This document shows positions 8,546 to 18,236 of a stretch of 64,000 nt of DNA, piece by piece (the first letter of the stretch is position 1; each line of letters starts with the position of its first letter). The notes below the pieces were generated by a model. It saw nothing but the letters and a program-made list of their open reading frames with translations, was not told the DNA's origin and did not search any database. Origin of the DNA: Variovorax beijingensis (lineage in GTDB: Bacteria > Pseudomonadota > Gammaproteobacteria > Burkholderiales > Burkholderiaceae_C); the NCBI RefSeq assembly GCF_003951285.1, contig NZ_RXFQ01000021.1, positions 50,678-114,677 on the forward strand, given 5' to 3'. Both the position numbers and the translations under genes were made by a program.

Positions 8546-11287
8546 GTGGAACCCCTGAACGAATCCCTGTTCGACGCCCAGGCGCTGGAATTTCCAGCCG
8601 CCCTGGCGTCGGCGCTCGCGCCGGCCGCCCTGCCCGGCCACTTCGATGAACTGCGCGGGCAGGCCACGCCCGCGGTGCCGGCGCGGCCGGCCGCGGGGGC
8701 AGCGCCATTGGCGCCGATGCCGCCCACGCTCTACGACGCCGCGGCGCAGCCGCCGGGTCCGTCGCAGGCCCAATCCCAGACACAAACCCAAACGCAGACC
8801 CAGGTCCTTCAGACCGCCCCCGGTGACACCCCGCCCCTCACGCCTGCCTGGAACGCCTTCTTCGAGCAGCTCGGCCCGGGCGGATTCAACGACCTGCCAA
8901 GGCGCGCGGTCAGCCTCGAGCGGCAGATCCGGGACAACGGCGTCACCTACAACGTCTATGCCGACGCCGACGGGCCGCAGCGCCCCTGGTCGCTCGACCT
9001 GTTCCCGCTGATCGTCTCGCCCGAGAGCTGGGCCCAGATCGAGACCGGCGTGCTGCAGCGCGTGCGCGTGCTCGACCGCGTCATGGCCGATGTCTACGGC
9101 CCGCAGCAGCTGCTGGCCGAAGGCCTGCTGCCGGCGGCGCTGGTGTGCGGCCACCCCGGCTACCTGCGCGCCCTGCACGGCGTGAAGCCGCCGGGCGACA
9201 CCTGGCTGCACATCGCGGCCTTCGACCTCGCCCGCGGGCCCGACGGCAACTGGTGGGTGGTGTCGCAGCGCACCCAGGCACCCTCGGGCCTGGGCTACCT
9301 GCTCGAGAACCGCCTGGCCATCACGCGCCAGTTCCCGCAGGCCTTCGAGGCCCTGCAGGTGCAGCGCCTGGCCGCCACCTACAGCGCCATGATGGACGGC
9401 CTGCAGGGCATGTGCCCGGCCGGCGCGCCGCCGCACATCGCGCTGCTGACGCCCGGCCCCTACAACGAGACCTACTTCGAGCATGCGTACCTCGCGCGCT
9501 ACCTGGGCCTGACGCTGGTCGAGGGCAGCGACCTCACGGTGCGCGACCAGCGCCTCTACCTCAAGACCCTGCAGGGGCTGCGGCCGGTGCATGGCCTCAT
9601 CAAGCGGCTGGACGACCAGTTCCTCGACCCGCTCGAGCTGCGCCCCGATTCCACGCTGGGCGTGCCGGGCCTGCTGCAGGCAATTCGCGCCGGCAATGTG
9701 CTGGTGGCCAACATGCCGGGCTCGGCCTTCCTCGAATCGCCCGCGCTGCTGGGCTTCCTGCCCGGGCTCGCGCGCCGCCTCATCGGCGAAAAGCTCAAGC
9801 TGCCGGCCCTGCCGACCTGGTGGTGCGGCGAGCGCGCCGCGCTCGAGGCGGTACTGCCGCAGCTGGGCGACTGCGCCATCAAGCCCACCTATCCCGGGTC
9901 GGACGGGCAGACCAGCTTCGACGCTGTGCTCGGCAGCCAGCTGAGCCGGCGCCAGCTCGACGAATGGGCCGGCCGCATCGTGCGCGAGGGCGAGGCTCAC
10001 ACGGTCCAGAGCTACCTGCCGCTGTCGCAGATGCCCACCTGGGCCAACGACATGGGCCCCGGCCACATCGCGCCGCGCGCGATGCTGCTGCGCGTTTTCG
10101 CGGTGAGCGACGGGCCGCAGTCCTGGCGCGTGCTGCCGGGCGGGTTGGCGCGGCTGGCGGGCCGCGATGCGCAGATCGCCTCCATGCAGCGCGGCGGCAG
10201 CAGCGCCGACGTGTGGGTGCAGACGCACGGCGAAGTCGACCGCACCACGCTGCTGCAGCCGCATGCCACGCCGGCCTCGCTCGCGCGGCATCGCGCGCCC
10301 GTGACCAGCCGCGCGGCCGAGAACATGTTCTGGCTCGGCCGCTACACCGAGCGCGCCGAGAACGCCGTGCGCCTCGCGCGCCTCACGCTCAACCTGCTGG
10401 GCAGCGAAGACCAGTCGTCGCGCCCGCTGCTCGACTGGCTGCACCGCATGGCGCTGCGCAATGCGCTGGTGCCGGCCGAGGCGCCGAGCGCGCCGCAGTC
10501 GCGCCGCGTGTTCGAACGCGCGCTGATCGCAGAGCTCGGCGACGTGGAGCGCGGCGGCAGCGTGGGCTTCAGCCTGCGCTGCATCCGGCAGGCCGCCGCC
10601 GCCGTGCGCGAACGGCTCTCGCAGGACACCTGGAACCAGATCGTGCGTGCCGAGGCCGACTTTTTGCGGCGCGCGGCCGAGCAGGCCGGCGAAGGCAGCT
10701 TCGCCACCGGCGCCGCGCTGCGCGCGCTCGAATCCGCCAGCACCGCGCTCGCCGCCATGACCGGCGCGCAGACCGACCGCATGACGCGCGACGACGCCTG
10801 GCGCCTGCTGTCGATCGGCCGCCACATCGAGCGGCTGGGCTTTCTTTCGAGCGCGCTGGAGGCCGGTTTCGAGAACGGCGCCGTGCACGAGGTGAGCGGC
10901 TTCGAAGCGATGGTGGCGCTGTTCGACAGCACCATCACCTTCCACGCCCGCTACCAGCAGCGGCGCGACGTGGCCACGCTGGTCGACCTGCTGGTGCTCG
11001 ATGCCGAGAACCCGCGCTCGCTGGCGTGGGTCACGCAGACGCTGCGCGGGCGCATTGCGCGCCTGGCCGGCAGCGCGCCCGGCAAGCTCACCGCGCTGTC
11101 GTACGAGCTGCCCGATCCCGCCGCCTGGACGCTCGAGCATCTCTGCGCGGCCGGCGCCGAGGCCAACTACCCGGCGCTGGTCGAGCTTCTGGCCAATTGC
11201 GAGACTGCGGCCTACCATGTCTCCGACGCCGTCGGCACGCGCTACTTCACGCTGACCTCCGAATCGCTGCGCTCGGTCGGCGCCTGA
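8546..11287 (+). CDS. Circularly permuted ATP-grasp fused to alpha-E domain
   Basis: A 913-residue two-domain protein starting at a GTG. Residues about 1-100 are low-complexity Ala/Pro and include the alternating-glutamine tract SQAQSQTQTQTQTQ. The circularly permuted ATP-grasp domain covers about 110-570 (QAPSGLGYLLENR, LLTPGPYNETYFEHAY). The alpha-E domain begins near 588 with W596-LGRYTERAEN and runs to the end. It is a fused version of the two separate genes at 1-2227, which supports the idea that the two domains work as one unit. The reaction is predicted to be ATP-dependent amide-bond formation on an unknown substrate. It lies between two transglutaminase genes on the same strand. Confidence 0.93.
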   Translation: MEPLNESLFDAQALEFPAALASALAPAALPGHFDELRGQATPAVPARPAAGAAPLAPMPPTLYDAAAQPPGPSQAQSQTQTQTQTQVLQTAPGDTPPLTPAWNAFFEQLGPGGFNDLPRRAVSLERQIRDNGVTYNVYADADGPQRPWSLDLFPLIVSPESWAQIETGVLQRVRVLDRVMADVYGPQQLLAEGLLPAALVCGHPGYLRALHGVKPPGDTWLHIAAFDLARGPDGNWWVVSQRTQAPSGLGYLLENRLAITRQFPQAFEALQVQRLAATYSAMMDGLQGMCPAGAPPHIALLTPGPYNETYFEHAYLARYLGLTLVEGSDLTVRDQRLYLKTLQGLRPVHGLIKRLDDQFLDPLELRPDSTLGVPGLLQAIRAGNVLVANMPGSAFLESPALLGFLPGLARRLIGEKLKLPALPTWWCGERAALEAVLPQLGDCAIKPTYPGSDGQTSFDAVLGSQLSRRQLDEWAGRIVREGEAHTVQSYLPLSQMPTWANDMGPGHIAPRAMLLRVFAVSDGPQSWRVLPGGLARLAGRDAQIASMQRGGSSADVWVQTHGEVDRTTLLQPHATPASLARHRAPVTSRAAENMFWLGRYTERAENAVRLARLTLNLLGSEDQSSRPLLDWLHRMALRNALVPAEAPSAPQSRRVFERALIAELGDVERGGSVGFSLRCIRQAAAAVRERLSQDTWNQIVRAEADFLRRAAEQAGEGSFATGAALRALESASTALAAMTGAQTDRMTRDDAWRLLSIGRHIERLGFLSSALEAGFENGAVHEVSGFEAMVALFDSTITFHARYQQRRDVATLVDLLVLDAENPRSLAWVTQTLRGRIARLAGSAPGKLTALSYELPDPAAWTLEHLCAAGAEANYPALVELLANCETAAYHVSDAVGTRYFTLTSESLRSVGA

Positions 11288-11335
11288 GGCAGGACGGCCC
11301 GGCGCCGCTTTGCATTGCAGCTCCACAGGACCCCC

Positions 11336-12316
11336 ATGCTCCTTCACGTCACGCACGAAACCCGCTACGAATATTCGCCCGCGGTCGAGACCGCGCAGCA
11401 CCTGGCGCACCTGAAGCCGCTGGCCACCGGCTCGCAGCGGCTCGTGAGCCACAAGCTCGCGATCGAGCCGCAGCCCGCGCAGCGCAGCGAAGTGCCCGAT
11501 GTCTACGGCAACACGCGCGCCTTCTTCGCGCTCGAGGCCACGCACGACAGCCTCGTCGTCACGGCCGAAAGCGTGGTGGAAACCGGAGCGCCGCAGCTCG
11601 CGCCCGGCATTGCGCGCGAGCTGCCCTGGGAAGCCGTGCGCGAGCGCTTCCGCTACCGCAAGGACGCCACCTTCGACCCGGCCTCGGAGTTCGTGTTTCC
11701 GTCGCCCTACGTGCCGCGCCACGACGACTTCGCGGCCTATGCGCGCGCGAGCTTCGCGCCCGAGCGACCGACCTTTGACGTGGCCATGGACCTCACCGAG
11801 CGCATGTACCGCGACTTCGCCTACGACGCCGACAGCACCGAGATCAACACACCCGCCGCCGAGGCGCTGGCGCAGCGCAAGGGCGTGTGCCAGGACTTCG
11901 CCCACATCATGATCGCCTGCTTCCGCGTCATGGGCCTGCCGGCACGCTACGTGAGCGGCTACCTTCTCACGCAGCCGCCGCCGGGCCAGCCACGGCTGGT
12001 GGGCGCCGACGCCTCGCACGCCTGGGTGTCGGTCTACCTGCCGGGCGCGGGCGACGGTCCTGAAAGCACTGGCGGCTGGGCCGACTTCGACCCCACCAAC
12101 GGGCGCCAGCCCGGCGAAGACTATGTCGCACTCGCGATCGGCCGCGACTACTCCGACGTCTCGCCGATGCGCGGCGTGCTGCACGGCGGCGCGCGCCACA
12201 CGCTCAAGGTGGGGGTGACGGTGCGGCCTATCGAAGAGTTGCGCGCGCAGGCCGAAGAGGCGGCGCAGTCACAATCACAGATTCAATTGCAACCCACTGA
12301 AAAGGATCTTCAATGA
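11336..12316 (+). CDS. Transglutaminase-like cysteine peptidase family protein
   Basis: A 326-residue protein with a transglutaminase N domain followed by the core domain. The catalytic Cys is C185 in KGVCQDFAH; His lies in GADASHAWVS and Asp in ADFDPTNGR. The ATG at 11336 is chosen over the upstream TTG because CAGGA precedes it at normal spacing and the family N-terminus (MLLHVTHETRYEYSP) begins there. Bacterial members often act as hydrolases rather than crosslinkers. It is third in the amidoligase cluster, and its last four bases (ATGA) overlap the RidA-family gene. The C-terminus ends in an alternating-glutamine tract, AQSQSQIQLQ. Confidence 0.92.
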   Translation: MLLHVTHETRYEYSPAVETAQHLAHLKPLATGSQRLVSHKLAIEPQPAQRSEVPDVYGNTRAFFALEATHDSLVVTAESVVETGAPQLAPGIARELPWEAVRERFRYRKDATFDPASEFVFPSPYVPRHDDFAAYARASFAPERPTFDVAMDLTERMYRDFAYDADSTEINTPAAEALAQRKGVCQDFAHIMIACFRVMGLPARYVSGYLLTQPPPGQPRLVGADASHAWVSVYLPGAGDGPESTGGWADFDPTNGRQPGEDYVALAIGRDYSDVSPMRGVLHGGARHTLKVGVTVRPIEELRAQAEEAAQSQSQIQLQPTEKDLQ

Positions 12317-12771
12317 GCGTTTACGACAAGCTTTCCAGCCTCGGCATCACCCTGCCCCCGGTCGCCGCCCCCGCCGCGGCCTACGTGCCCTTCGTGCGCA
12401 CCGGCAACCTCGTTTTCCTCTCGGGCCACATCGCCAGGAAAGACGGCAAGGTCTGGGCCGGCCAGCTCGGCGCAGACATCGGCACCGAAGAAGGCAAGCA
12501 GGCCGCGCGCGCCATCGCCATCGACCTGCTCGGCACGCTGCATGCGGCCGTGGGCGACCTGAACAAGGTCACGCGCATCGTCAAGGTCATGAGCCTGGTC
12601 AACTCCGTGGGCACGTTCACCGAACAGCACCTCGTGACCAACGGCGCGAGCGAGTTCTTCGCCGAAGTGTTCGGCCCCGAGAAGGGCGCGCATGCGCGCA
12701 GCGCGTTCGGCGTGGCACAGGTGCCGATGGGCGCCTGCGTCGAGATCGAGCTGATCGCCGAAGTCGCCTGA
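12313..12771 (+). CDS. RidA family protein (YjgF/YER057c/UK114)
   Basis: A 152-residue protein of the RidA superfamily. These are small trimeric cytoplasmic proteins, the best known of which hydrolyse reactive enamine and imine intermediates to ketoacids. The conserved LVFLSGHIA block, the HARSAFGVAQ segment holding the expected active-site Arg and the terminal EIELIAE strand are present. The start overlaps the stop of the upstream transglutaminase gene by ATGA, so translation is probably coupled. It may serve the amidoligase system or merely be a passenger; sequence alone does not decide. Confidence 0.92.
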   Translation: MSVYDKLSSLGITLPPVAAPAAAYVPFVRTGNLVFLSGHIARKDGKVWAGQLGADIGTEEGKQAARAIAIDLLGTLHAAVGDLNKVTRIVKVMSLVNSVGTFTEQHLVTNGASEFFAEVFGPEKGAHARSAFGVAQVPMGACVEIELIAEVA

Positions 12772-12793
12772 GCGGCCGGCGCGTACGCGGCGC

Positions 12794-13819
12794 CTAGGCC
12801 GGCTGCGACGAGCCCCGCACCACAAGTTCTCCGGGCAGAAAAAGCTGGCGCGGCGCGGCATCCAGCCCCCGCAGCCGCTCGATCAGGCAGGTGGCGGCCG
12901 TGCGGCCGATGGCGTCGGTCGGCTGCGCCACGGTGCTCAGGCCGGGGCCGATCAGCGAGGCCCATTCGGGATCGTCGAAGCCCACAAAGCCCAGGTCCTG
13001 CCCGAACTGCCAGCCCAGCCGCGCCATCGACTGCGCGATGCGCAGCGTGACCACCGCGTTGCCGGCGACCACGGCCGGGCGGCGCCCCCGTTTGGCGCGC
13101 TGGCGAAGGGCACGCAATGCCTCGTCGAGCGCATCGCTGTCGCCCTCGACGCTTTCGAACACCTCGCCCGCCACGCGCGGCTCGTGCGCGGCCACGCAGG
13201 CACCGAAGGCGGCCGTGCGCTCGCGCCGCGAGCTCACGCCCTTCTGCGGCTCCGTCACATAGAGCAGTTCGCGGTAGCCGCCCTCGACCAGGTGGCCGCA
13301 GGTGTCCCGCATGGCCGAATGGTTGTCGAGCGAGACGAAGTCGGTGTGCATGCCGGTGTGGCGGCGGTCCACCAGCACCGCGGGCTTGCCGTGCAGCGTG
13401 ACCGCGTCGACCACGTTGCTGCCGCGGCCCAGGGTGTTGAGGATGAAGCCGTCGACCTGGTAGCCCGCAAGCGCATCGATGGCCTCGCGCTCGCGTTCGC
13501 TCTCGTTGCCCAGGTTGAACAGCATCACCAGGTAGCCGGCGTCCTGGCATGCCTTCTCGGCGCCGCGCAGCACGGCCACCGAATAGGGGTTGGTGATGTC
13601 GGCCACGATCAGGCCGATGAGGCGCGAGCGCCCGTGGCTCAGCGCCTGCGCCATCGGGCTGGGGGTGTAGGCCAGCTTGGCGATGGCCGCCTCCACGCGC
13701 GCCGCGATGTCGCGGCTCAGCAGGCGCTCGCGGTGGTTGAGAAAGCGCGAGACCGTGGCCTTGGAAACGCCCGCCGCCTGGGCGACGTCGGCGATGGTGG
13801 CGCGGCCGCTCGGATTCAT
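12794..13819 (-). CDS. ptxS: LacI-family regulator, PtxS-like
   Basis: A 341-residue repressor. The N-terminal helix-turn-helix (TIADVAQAAGVSKATVSRFL) is followed by a LacI hinge and a periplasmic-binding-protein-like ligand domain. It is the last gene of the kgu-like operon, 79 bases after kguD. The perfect palindrome TGAAACCGGTTTCA, known as the PtxS site in Pseudomonas, lies at the operon promoter (19652-19665). Assignment as a 2-ketogluconate-responsive repressor is inferred from that site and the neighbours. Other gluconate-type LacI regulators remain possible. Confidence 0.85.
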   Translation of the reverse strand: MNPSGRATIADVAQAAGVSKATVSRFLNHRERLLSRDIAARVEAAIAKLAYTPSPMAQALSHGRSRLIGLIVADITNPYSVAVLRGAEKACQDAGYLVMLFNLGNESEREREAIDALAGYQVDGFILNTLGRGSNVVDAVTLHGKPAVLVDRRHTGMHTDFVSLDNHSAMRDTCGHLVEGGYRELLYVTEPQKGVSSRRERTAAFGACVAAHEPRVAGEVFESVEGDSDALDEALRALRQRAKRGRRPAVVAGNAVVTLRIAQSMARLGWQFGQDLGFVGFDDPEWASLIGPGLSTVAQPTDAIGRTAATCLIERLRGLDAAPRQLFLPGELVVRGSSQPA

Positions 13820-13898
13820 GTCTTCGCTCCTTCCCCTCCGCCGCTTGCCCCCACCCCTGCCCTCCCCCGGGAGGGGAGGGAGAAAATCCTCGAGGGCC

Positions 13899-14882
13899 TC
13901 ATGCCGCCGCCGTGTCGTACGGCGCAGTCGGCTTCTCGCCCGCCAGCACCTGCAGCAGGTTGGTCGTCGCGAGTTCCGCCATGGCGTGCCGCGTCTCGTG
14001 CGTGGCCGATCCGATGTGCGGCAGTGGCGTCACGCGCGGATGCGTGCGCAATGGCGAATCGGCGGGCAGCGGCTCCTTCGCGAACACGTCGAGGCCGGCC
14101 GCGCGCAGCGTGCCGTGGTCCAGCGCGTGCAGCAGTGCATCTTCGTTCACCGTGGCGCCGCGGCCGCCGTTGATGAAGGACGCGCCGGGCTTCATGCGCG
14201 CGAAGAAGGCCGCGTCGATCATGCCGCGCGTCGCGTCGGTCAGCGGCAGCATTGCCAGCACGATGTCCGAACGCGCGAGCAGCTCGTCGAGCGGCGTGTG
14301 CGTGGCGCGGCCCCGCAGCTCGGGCGCCTGCGCGGCCAGGTCGACCGGCCGGCGCGCGTGATAGAGCACCGGCATGCCGAACCCGAGCGCGGCGCGCCGA
14401 GCCACGGCCTGGCCGATGCGGCCGAAGCCGAGGATGCCGAGCGTCTTGCCGTGCACGTCGGTGCCGAAGAGTTCTTCGCCGATGTTCTTCGTCCAGCGGC
14501 CTTCGCGCACGAGGTTCGAGAGCTCGACCACGCGGCGCTGCGTGGCCATCAGGATCGCGAACACCGTGTCGGCCACGGTCTCGGTCAGCACGTCGGGCGT
14601 GTGGCACAGCACGATGCCGCGCCTGTTCAGTTCCGCGAGCGGATAGTTGTCGACGCCGACCGACACGCTCGAAATCACCTGGAGCTGCGGCGCCGCGTCG
14701 AGCAGCGCCGCATCGACCGTGTGGCTCGCACCGATCAGTCCATGCGCGCTGCGCAGCGCGGCGGCAAAGGCCTCGGGCTCCTTGCGCGGATCGGCCACGG
14801 TCACATGGTGCGCGGCCTGCAAGCGCGCCAGCTGATCCTCAGGCAAGGGCCGGAAGACCAGCACGTTCTTTTTCGTCGTCAT
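13899..14882 (-). CDS. kguD: D-2-hydroxyacid dehydrogenase, probable 2-keto-6-phosphogluconate reductase
   Basis: A 327-residue NAD(P)-dependent dehydrogenase. The Rossmann motif GILGFGRIGQAV lies near residue 147, the catalytic Arg is in NGGRGATVNE, and the catalytic His is in PHIGSATHETR. The ATG at 14882 starts at the family N-terminus; the open frame extends upstream only as antisense-like sequence inside the kinase gene. It begins two bases after the kguK stop. In Pseudomonas, KguD reduces 2-keto-6-phosphogluconate to 6-phosphogluconate. Glyoxylate/hydroxypyruvate reductase (GhrB-like) activity is the main alternative. Confidence 0.87.
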   Translation of the reverse strand: MTTKKNVLVFRPLPEDQLARLQAAHHVTVADPRKEPEAFAAALRSAHGLIGASHTVDAALLDAAPQLQVISSVSVGVDNYPLAELNRRGIVLCHTPDVLTETVADTVFAILMATQRRVVELSNLVREGRWTKNIGEELFGTDVHGKTLGILGFGRIGQAVARRAALGFGMPVLYHARRPVDLAAQAPELRGRATHTPLDELLARSDIVLAMLPLTDATRGMIDAAFFARMKPGASFINGGRGATVNEDALLHALDHGTLRAAGLDVFAKEPLPADSPLRTHPRVTPLPHIGSATHETRHAMAELATTNLLQVLAGEKPTAPYDTAAA

Positions 14883-14884
14883 GG

Positions 14885-15838
14885 TCAGAGTCCCGCTTCT
14901 TCGAGTTGCGCGCGCGTCGGCAAGCCTTCGGTGTCGCCCAGCACCTGCACCGCACGCGCGCCGATCCATGCGCCGCGGCGCACGGCCTCGGGCACGCTCT
15001 TGCCTTCGAGCAATGCGCTCACCACGCCGGCCGCGAAGCCGTCGCCCGCGCCCACAGTGTCGATCACTTCCTTCACCGGAAAGCCATCGACGCGGCCGAT
15101 GCCGGCCACGTCGCTGTCGTAGTAGGCACCGGCGGCGCCGAGCTTGACTACCACGAGCTTCGCGCCGCGCTGGCGGTAGAAATGCGCAACGCCTTCCGGC
15201 GTGCTCTCGCCGGTCAGCAGCAGGCCTTCCTCGATGCCCGGCAGCACCCAGTCGGCACGCGAGGCCAGCTCGTTGATCCAGTGGCGCATGGTCTCGGTCG
15301 ACGGCCACAGCGTGGGGCGCAGGTTGGTGTCGAACGAGATCGTGCGGCCGGCCGCGCGCATCACTTCCATGGACTTGAGCGCGGCCTGCAGGCTGGTCTC
15401 GGAGATGGCCGCGAACACGCCCGTGGCATGCAGGTGGCGCGCCGAGCGCAGCCAGGCCTCATCGACGTCGGCCGGCCCCATCTGGCTCGCGGCCGAGCCC
15501 TTGCGGTGGTATTCGACCGGCGGATCGCTGCCATCGGTGACGCGGCCCTTGAACTGGAAGCCGGTGCGCTGCGCCGGATCGCAGATGACGTGCGAGCAGT
15601 CGATGCCCTCGCCCTTCATCGCCGCGATCAGGTAGCGCCCCATCGAGTCGGTGCCCAGGCGGCTGGCCCAGCCCACCTTGAGCCCCAGGCGCGAAAGGCC
15701 GATGGCCACGTTGGTCTCGGCGCCGGCCGTGCGCTTGTGGAACGCCTGCGCGTCCTCCAGCGGGCCGGGCCGGTCGGCCACGAGCAGCAGCATGGCTTCG
15801 CCGAACAGGGCAACGTCGAAAGCAGCGGGTTCTGTCAT
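14885..15838 (-). CDS. kguK: PfkB-family sugar kinase, probable 2-ketogluconokinase
   Basis: A 317-residue ribokinase-fold kinase with the C-terminal signature DTVGAGDGFAAG, where the Asp is the catalytic base, and an N-terminal ETNVAIGLSRLG substrate loop. The start is the ATG at 15838, with GGGAGA upstream. It sits between the kguE-like isomerase and the kguD-like reductase, the same set found in the Pseudomonas kgu operon, so phosphorylation of 2-ketogluconate is the favoured role. 2-keto-3-deoxygluconate kinase (KdgK) is closely related and cannot be excluded from sequence alone. Confidence 0.87.
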   Translation of the reverse strand: MTEPAAFDVALFGEAMLLLVADRPGPLEDAQAFHKRTAGAETNVAIGLSRLGLKVGWASRLGTDSMGRYLIAAMKGEGIDCSHVICDPAQRTGFQFKGRVTDGSDPPVEYHRKGSAASQMGPADVDEAWLRSARHLHATGVFAAISETSLQAALKSMEVMRAAGRTISFDTNLRPTLWPSTETMRHWINELASRADWVLPGIEEGLLLTGESTPEGVAHFYRQRGAKLVVVKLGAAGAYYDSDVAGIGRVDGFPVKEVIDTVGAGDGFAAGVVSALLEGKSVPEAVRRGAWIGARAVQVLGDTEGLPTRAQLEEAGL

Positions 15839-15848
15839 GTGTTTCTCC

Positions 15849-16591
15849 CTAGGCCCGCGCGGCGCGGATGAAGTCGACCTGCGCGCGCACGACGGCCGGC
15901 AGGTCGTCGCCGGCCAGAGGATATTCGATGGCGTGCGGCACATCGGCAGGCAGCGCGCGCAGCACCGCGCGCCACGGCGCGGCCGAGTCGGCCAACGGCA
16001 CCGCCACCCACTTGTGCGGCAGCCGCTGCGCGCCCTTGCAGTGCACGTAGCGCACGCGGCGGCCCAGCGCCTGTGCAGCCTGCAGCGGGCATTCGCCGAG
16101 CCAGTGCCAGTTGCCCATGTCGAAGGTCATGCCGAGCTCGACGCCAGCGCGGTCGGCCGCATCGAAGAAGGCCTGCAGCGCGGGCAGCGTGCCGGCGCGC
16201 ACGGTCTGGTCGTTCTCGATCAGCAGTTCGACGCGGGTTTCCGAAAGCTGCACCTTCAGCCCCCAGAGCGAGCCGTGCGAAGACGCACGAAAGTCGCCGA
16301 TCGACATCTTGAGCCGCCGGGCGCCGAGCCTGGTTGCGGCCGCGATGCCGCGTGCCAGCGCGGCGCTGTCGAGCCAGCCGCCTTCGGCCCAGAGCCCCTC
16401 GGGACTCGAATACACCGAGGCCAGGCCCGCCAGCGAAGGCAGCTCCGCCTCGGCATTGCGCAGCAGCTCGCCGCGCACCTCGACCGAATCGGCACCGGCC
16501 TCCAGCGCCATCTGCGCGCACCAGAGCTGCCCATGCCTGCCCACCTCGGCCGCACCGAAGGACGACAGAGAAACAAGTACCTGGAAGGACA

Positions 16592-16592
<1 letters not shown>
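15849..16592 (-). CDS. kguE: Sugar phosphate isomerase/epimerase, KguE-like
   Basis: A 247-residue TIM-barrel protein of the xylose-isomerase-like superfamily (AP endonuclease family 2 fold). Metal-binding residues are expected in the barrel strands: ELLIENDQT, GMTFDMGNWHWLGE, YVHCKGAQ and HAIEYPL are the matching blocks. Its start codon shares one base with the stop of the ABC ATPase gene (TGATG), so translation is coupled. KguE is the first enzyme gene of the Pseudomonas 2-ketogluconate operon, but its exact reaction is poorly defined. The symbol is given from operon context. Confidence 0.8.
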
Positions 16593-17347
<755 letters not shown>

Positions 17348-17379
17348 GCCAGGATTCCTTCTTCTTCAGCCTTCGAAGC

Positions 17380-18186
17380 TCACTGCATCTTGGGCAGGTC
17401 GGCCTGCAGCCACTTCTGGTAGAGCTTGTTGAGCTCGCCGTTGGCGGTGTTCTTTGCGACGAATTCGTTCACGGCCTTGGCCAGCTCTTCCTGGCCCGGA
17501 CGCATCGCGATGCCCATCGACTGCTGCACCAGCGTGAACTTGTTCTCGTAGGTGCCGGCGGGCACGCGCTTGGCGATCTGCGCCGCCACGGTGACCGAAC
17601 AGCCGATCGCATCGACCTGGCCCGAGATCAGCGCCTGCATGGCCGAGGCATCGTCGTCGAAGCGGCGGATCTCGGTGCCTTCGGGCGCGGCCTTGGTCAC
17701 GGCCACGTCTTGCGTGGAGGCACGGGCCACGCCCACGCGCAGGCCCTTCAGGTCGCCGGCTGCCTTGATGGGGGTCTTGGTGGCGCCGTACAGCACGATG
17801 GTCGCGGCCGCGTAGGGCTGCGAGAACTGCACCTGCTTGGCGCGCTCGGGTGTGATGGCCAGCGAAGCGACCAGCACATCGACCTTGTTGGTCAAGAGGA
17901 AGGGAATGCGGTTCGGGCCGGTTACCGGCACGATGTTGGCCTTGACGCCCCAGTCCTTGGCCAGCAGCCTGGCCACGTCGGCGTCGTAGCCGTCGGGCTG
18001 GTTCTGCGCATTGGTGGTGCCGTAGGGCGGAAAGTCGACCAGCATGCCGATGGTGATCTCGCCCTTCTTCTTGATGTCGGCCACGGCCTGTGCCGAGGCG
18101 AAGGGTGCGAACACGGTGAGCGCGGCGCCCAATCCCAGGGATGCGAGGGATGCCAGCGTTGCGCGGCGGGTGGTGGTACGGGTCAT
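17380..18186 (-). CDS. Periplasmic substrate-binding protein of the polar-amino-acid ABC family
   Basis: A 268-residue secreted protein. The signal peptide spans about residues 1-33 (two Arg, hydrophobic core, cleavage near ASA-QA). The SBP family 3 fold follows, with GMLVDFPPYGTT, DVLVASLAITPERAKQVQFS and a C-terminal LNKLYQKWL helix. Family 3 proteins usually bind amino acids through an Arg and an Asp in the cleft. The neighbouring sugar-acid genes suggest another carboxylate as the ligand. AGGAG lies ten bases before the ATG. Confidence 0.9.
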   Translation of the reverse strand: MTRTTTRRATLASLASLGLGAALTVFAPFASAQAVADIKKKGEITIGMLVDFPPYGTTNAQNQPDGYDADVARLLAKDWGVKANIVPVTGPNRIPFLLTNKVDVLVASLAITPERAKQVQFSQPYAAATIVLYGATKTPIKAAGDLKGLRVGVARASTQDVAVTKAAPEGTEIRRFDDDASAMQALISGQVDAIGCSVTVAAQIAKRVPAGTYENKFTLVQQSMGIAMRPGQEELAKAVNEFVAKNTANGELNKLYQKWLQADLPKMQ

Positions 18187-18236
18187 GGGAATGTGTCTCC
18201 TGGATAAAGAAGGAATCGACGAGAAAGGAAAAGGAA

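Noticed and set aside
8492..12199. 1235-residue minus-strand open frame opposite the ATP-grasp fusion and transglutaminase
   Set aside because: Another antisense shadow. The plus strand shows catalytic motifs and proper starts.
13855..13885. GC-rich palindromic stretch around CCTCCCCCGGGAGGGG between kguD and ptxS
   Set aside because: Could be a dispersed repeat or hairpin, but I saw no second copy in the window and no T-run, so I did not call it.
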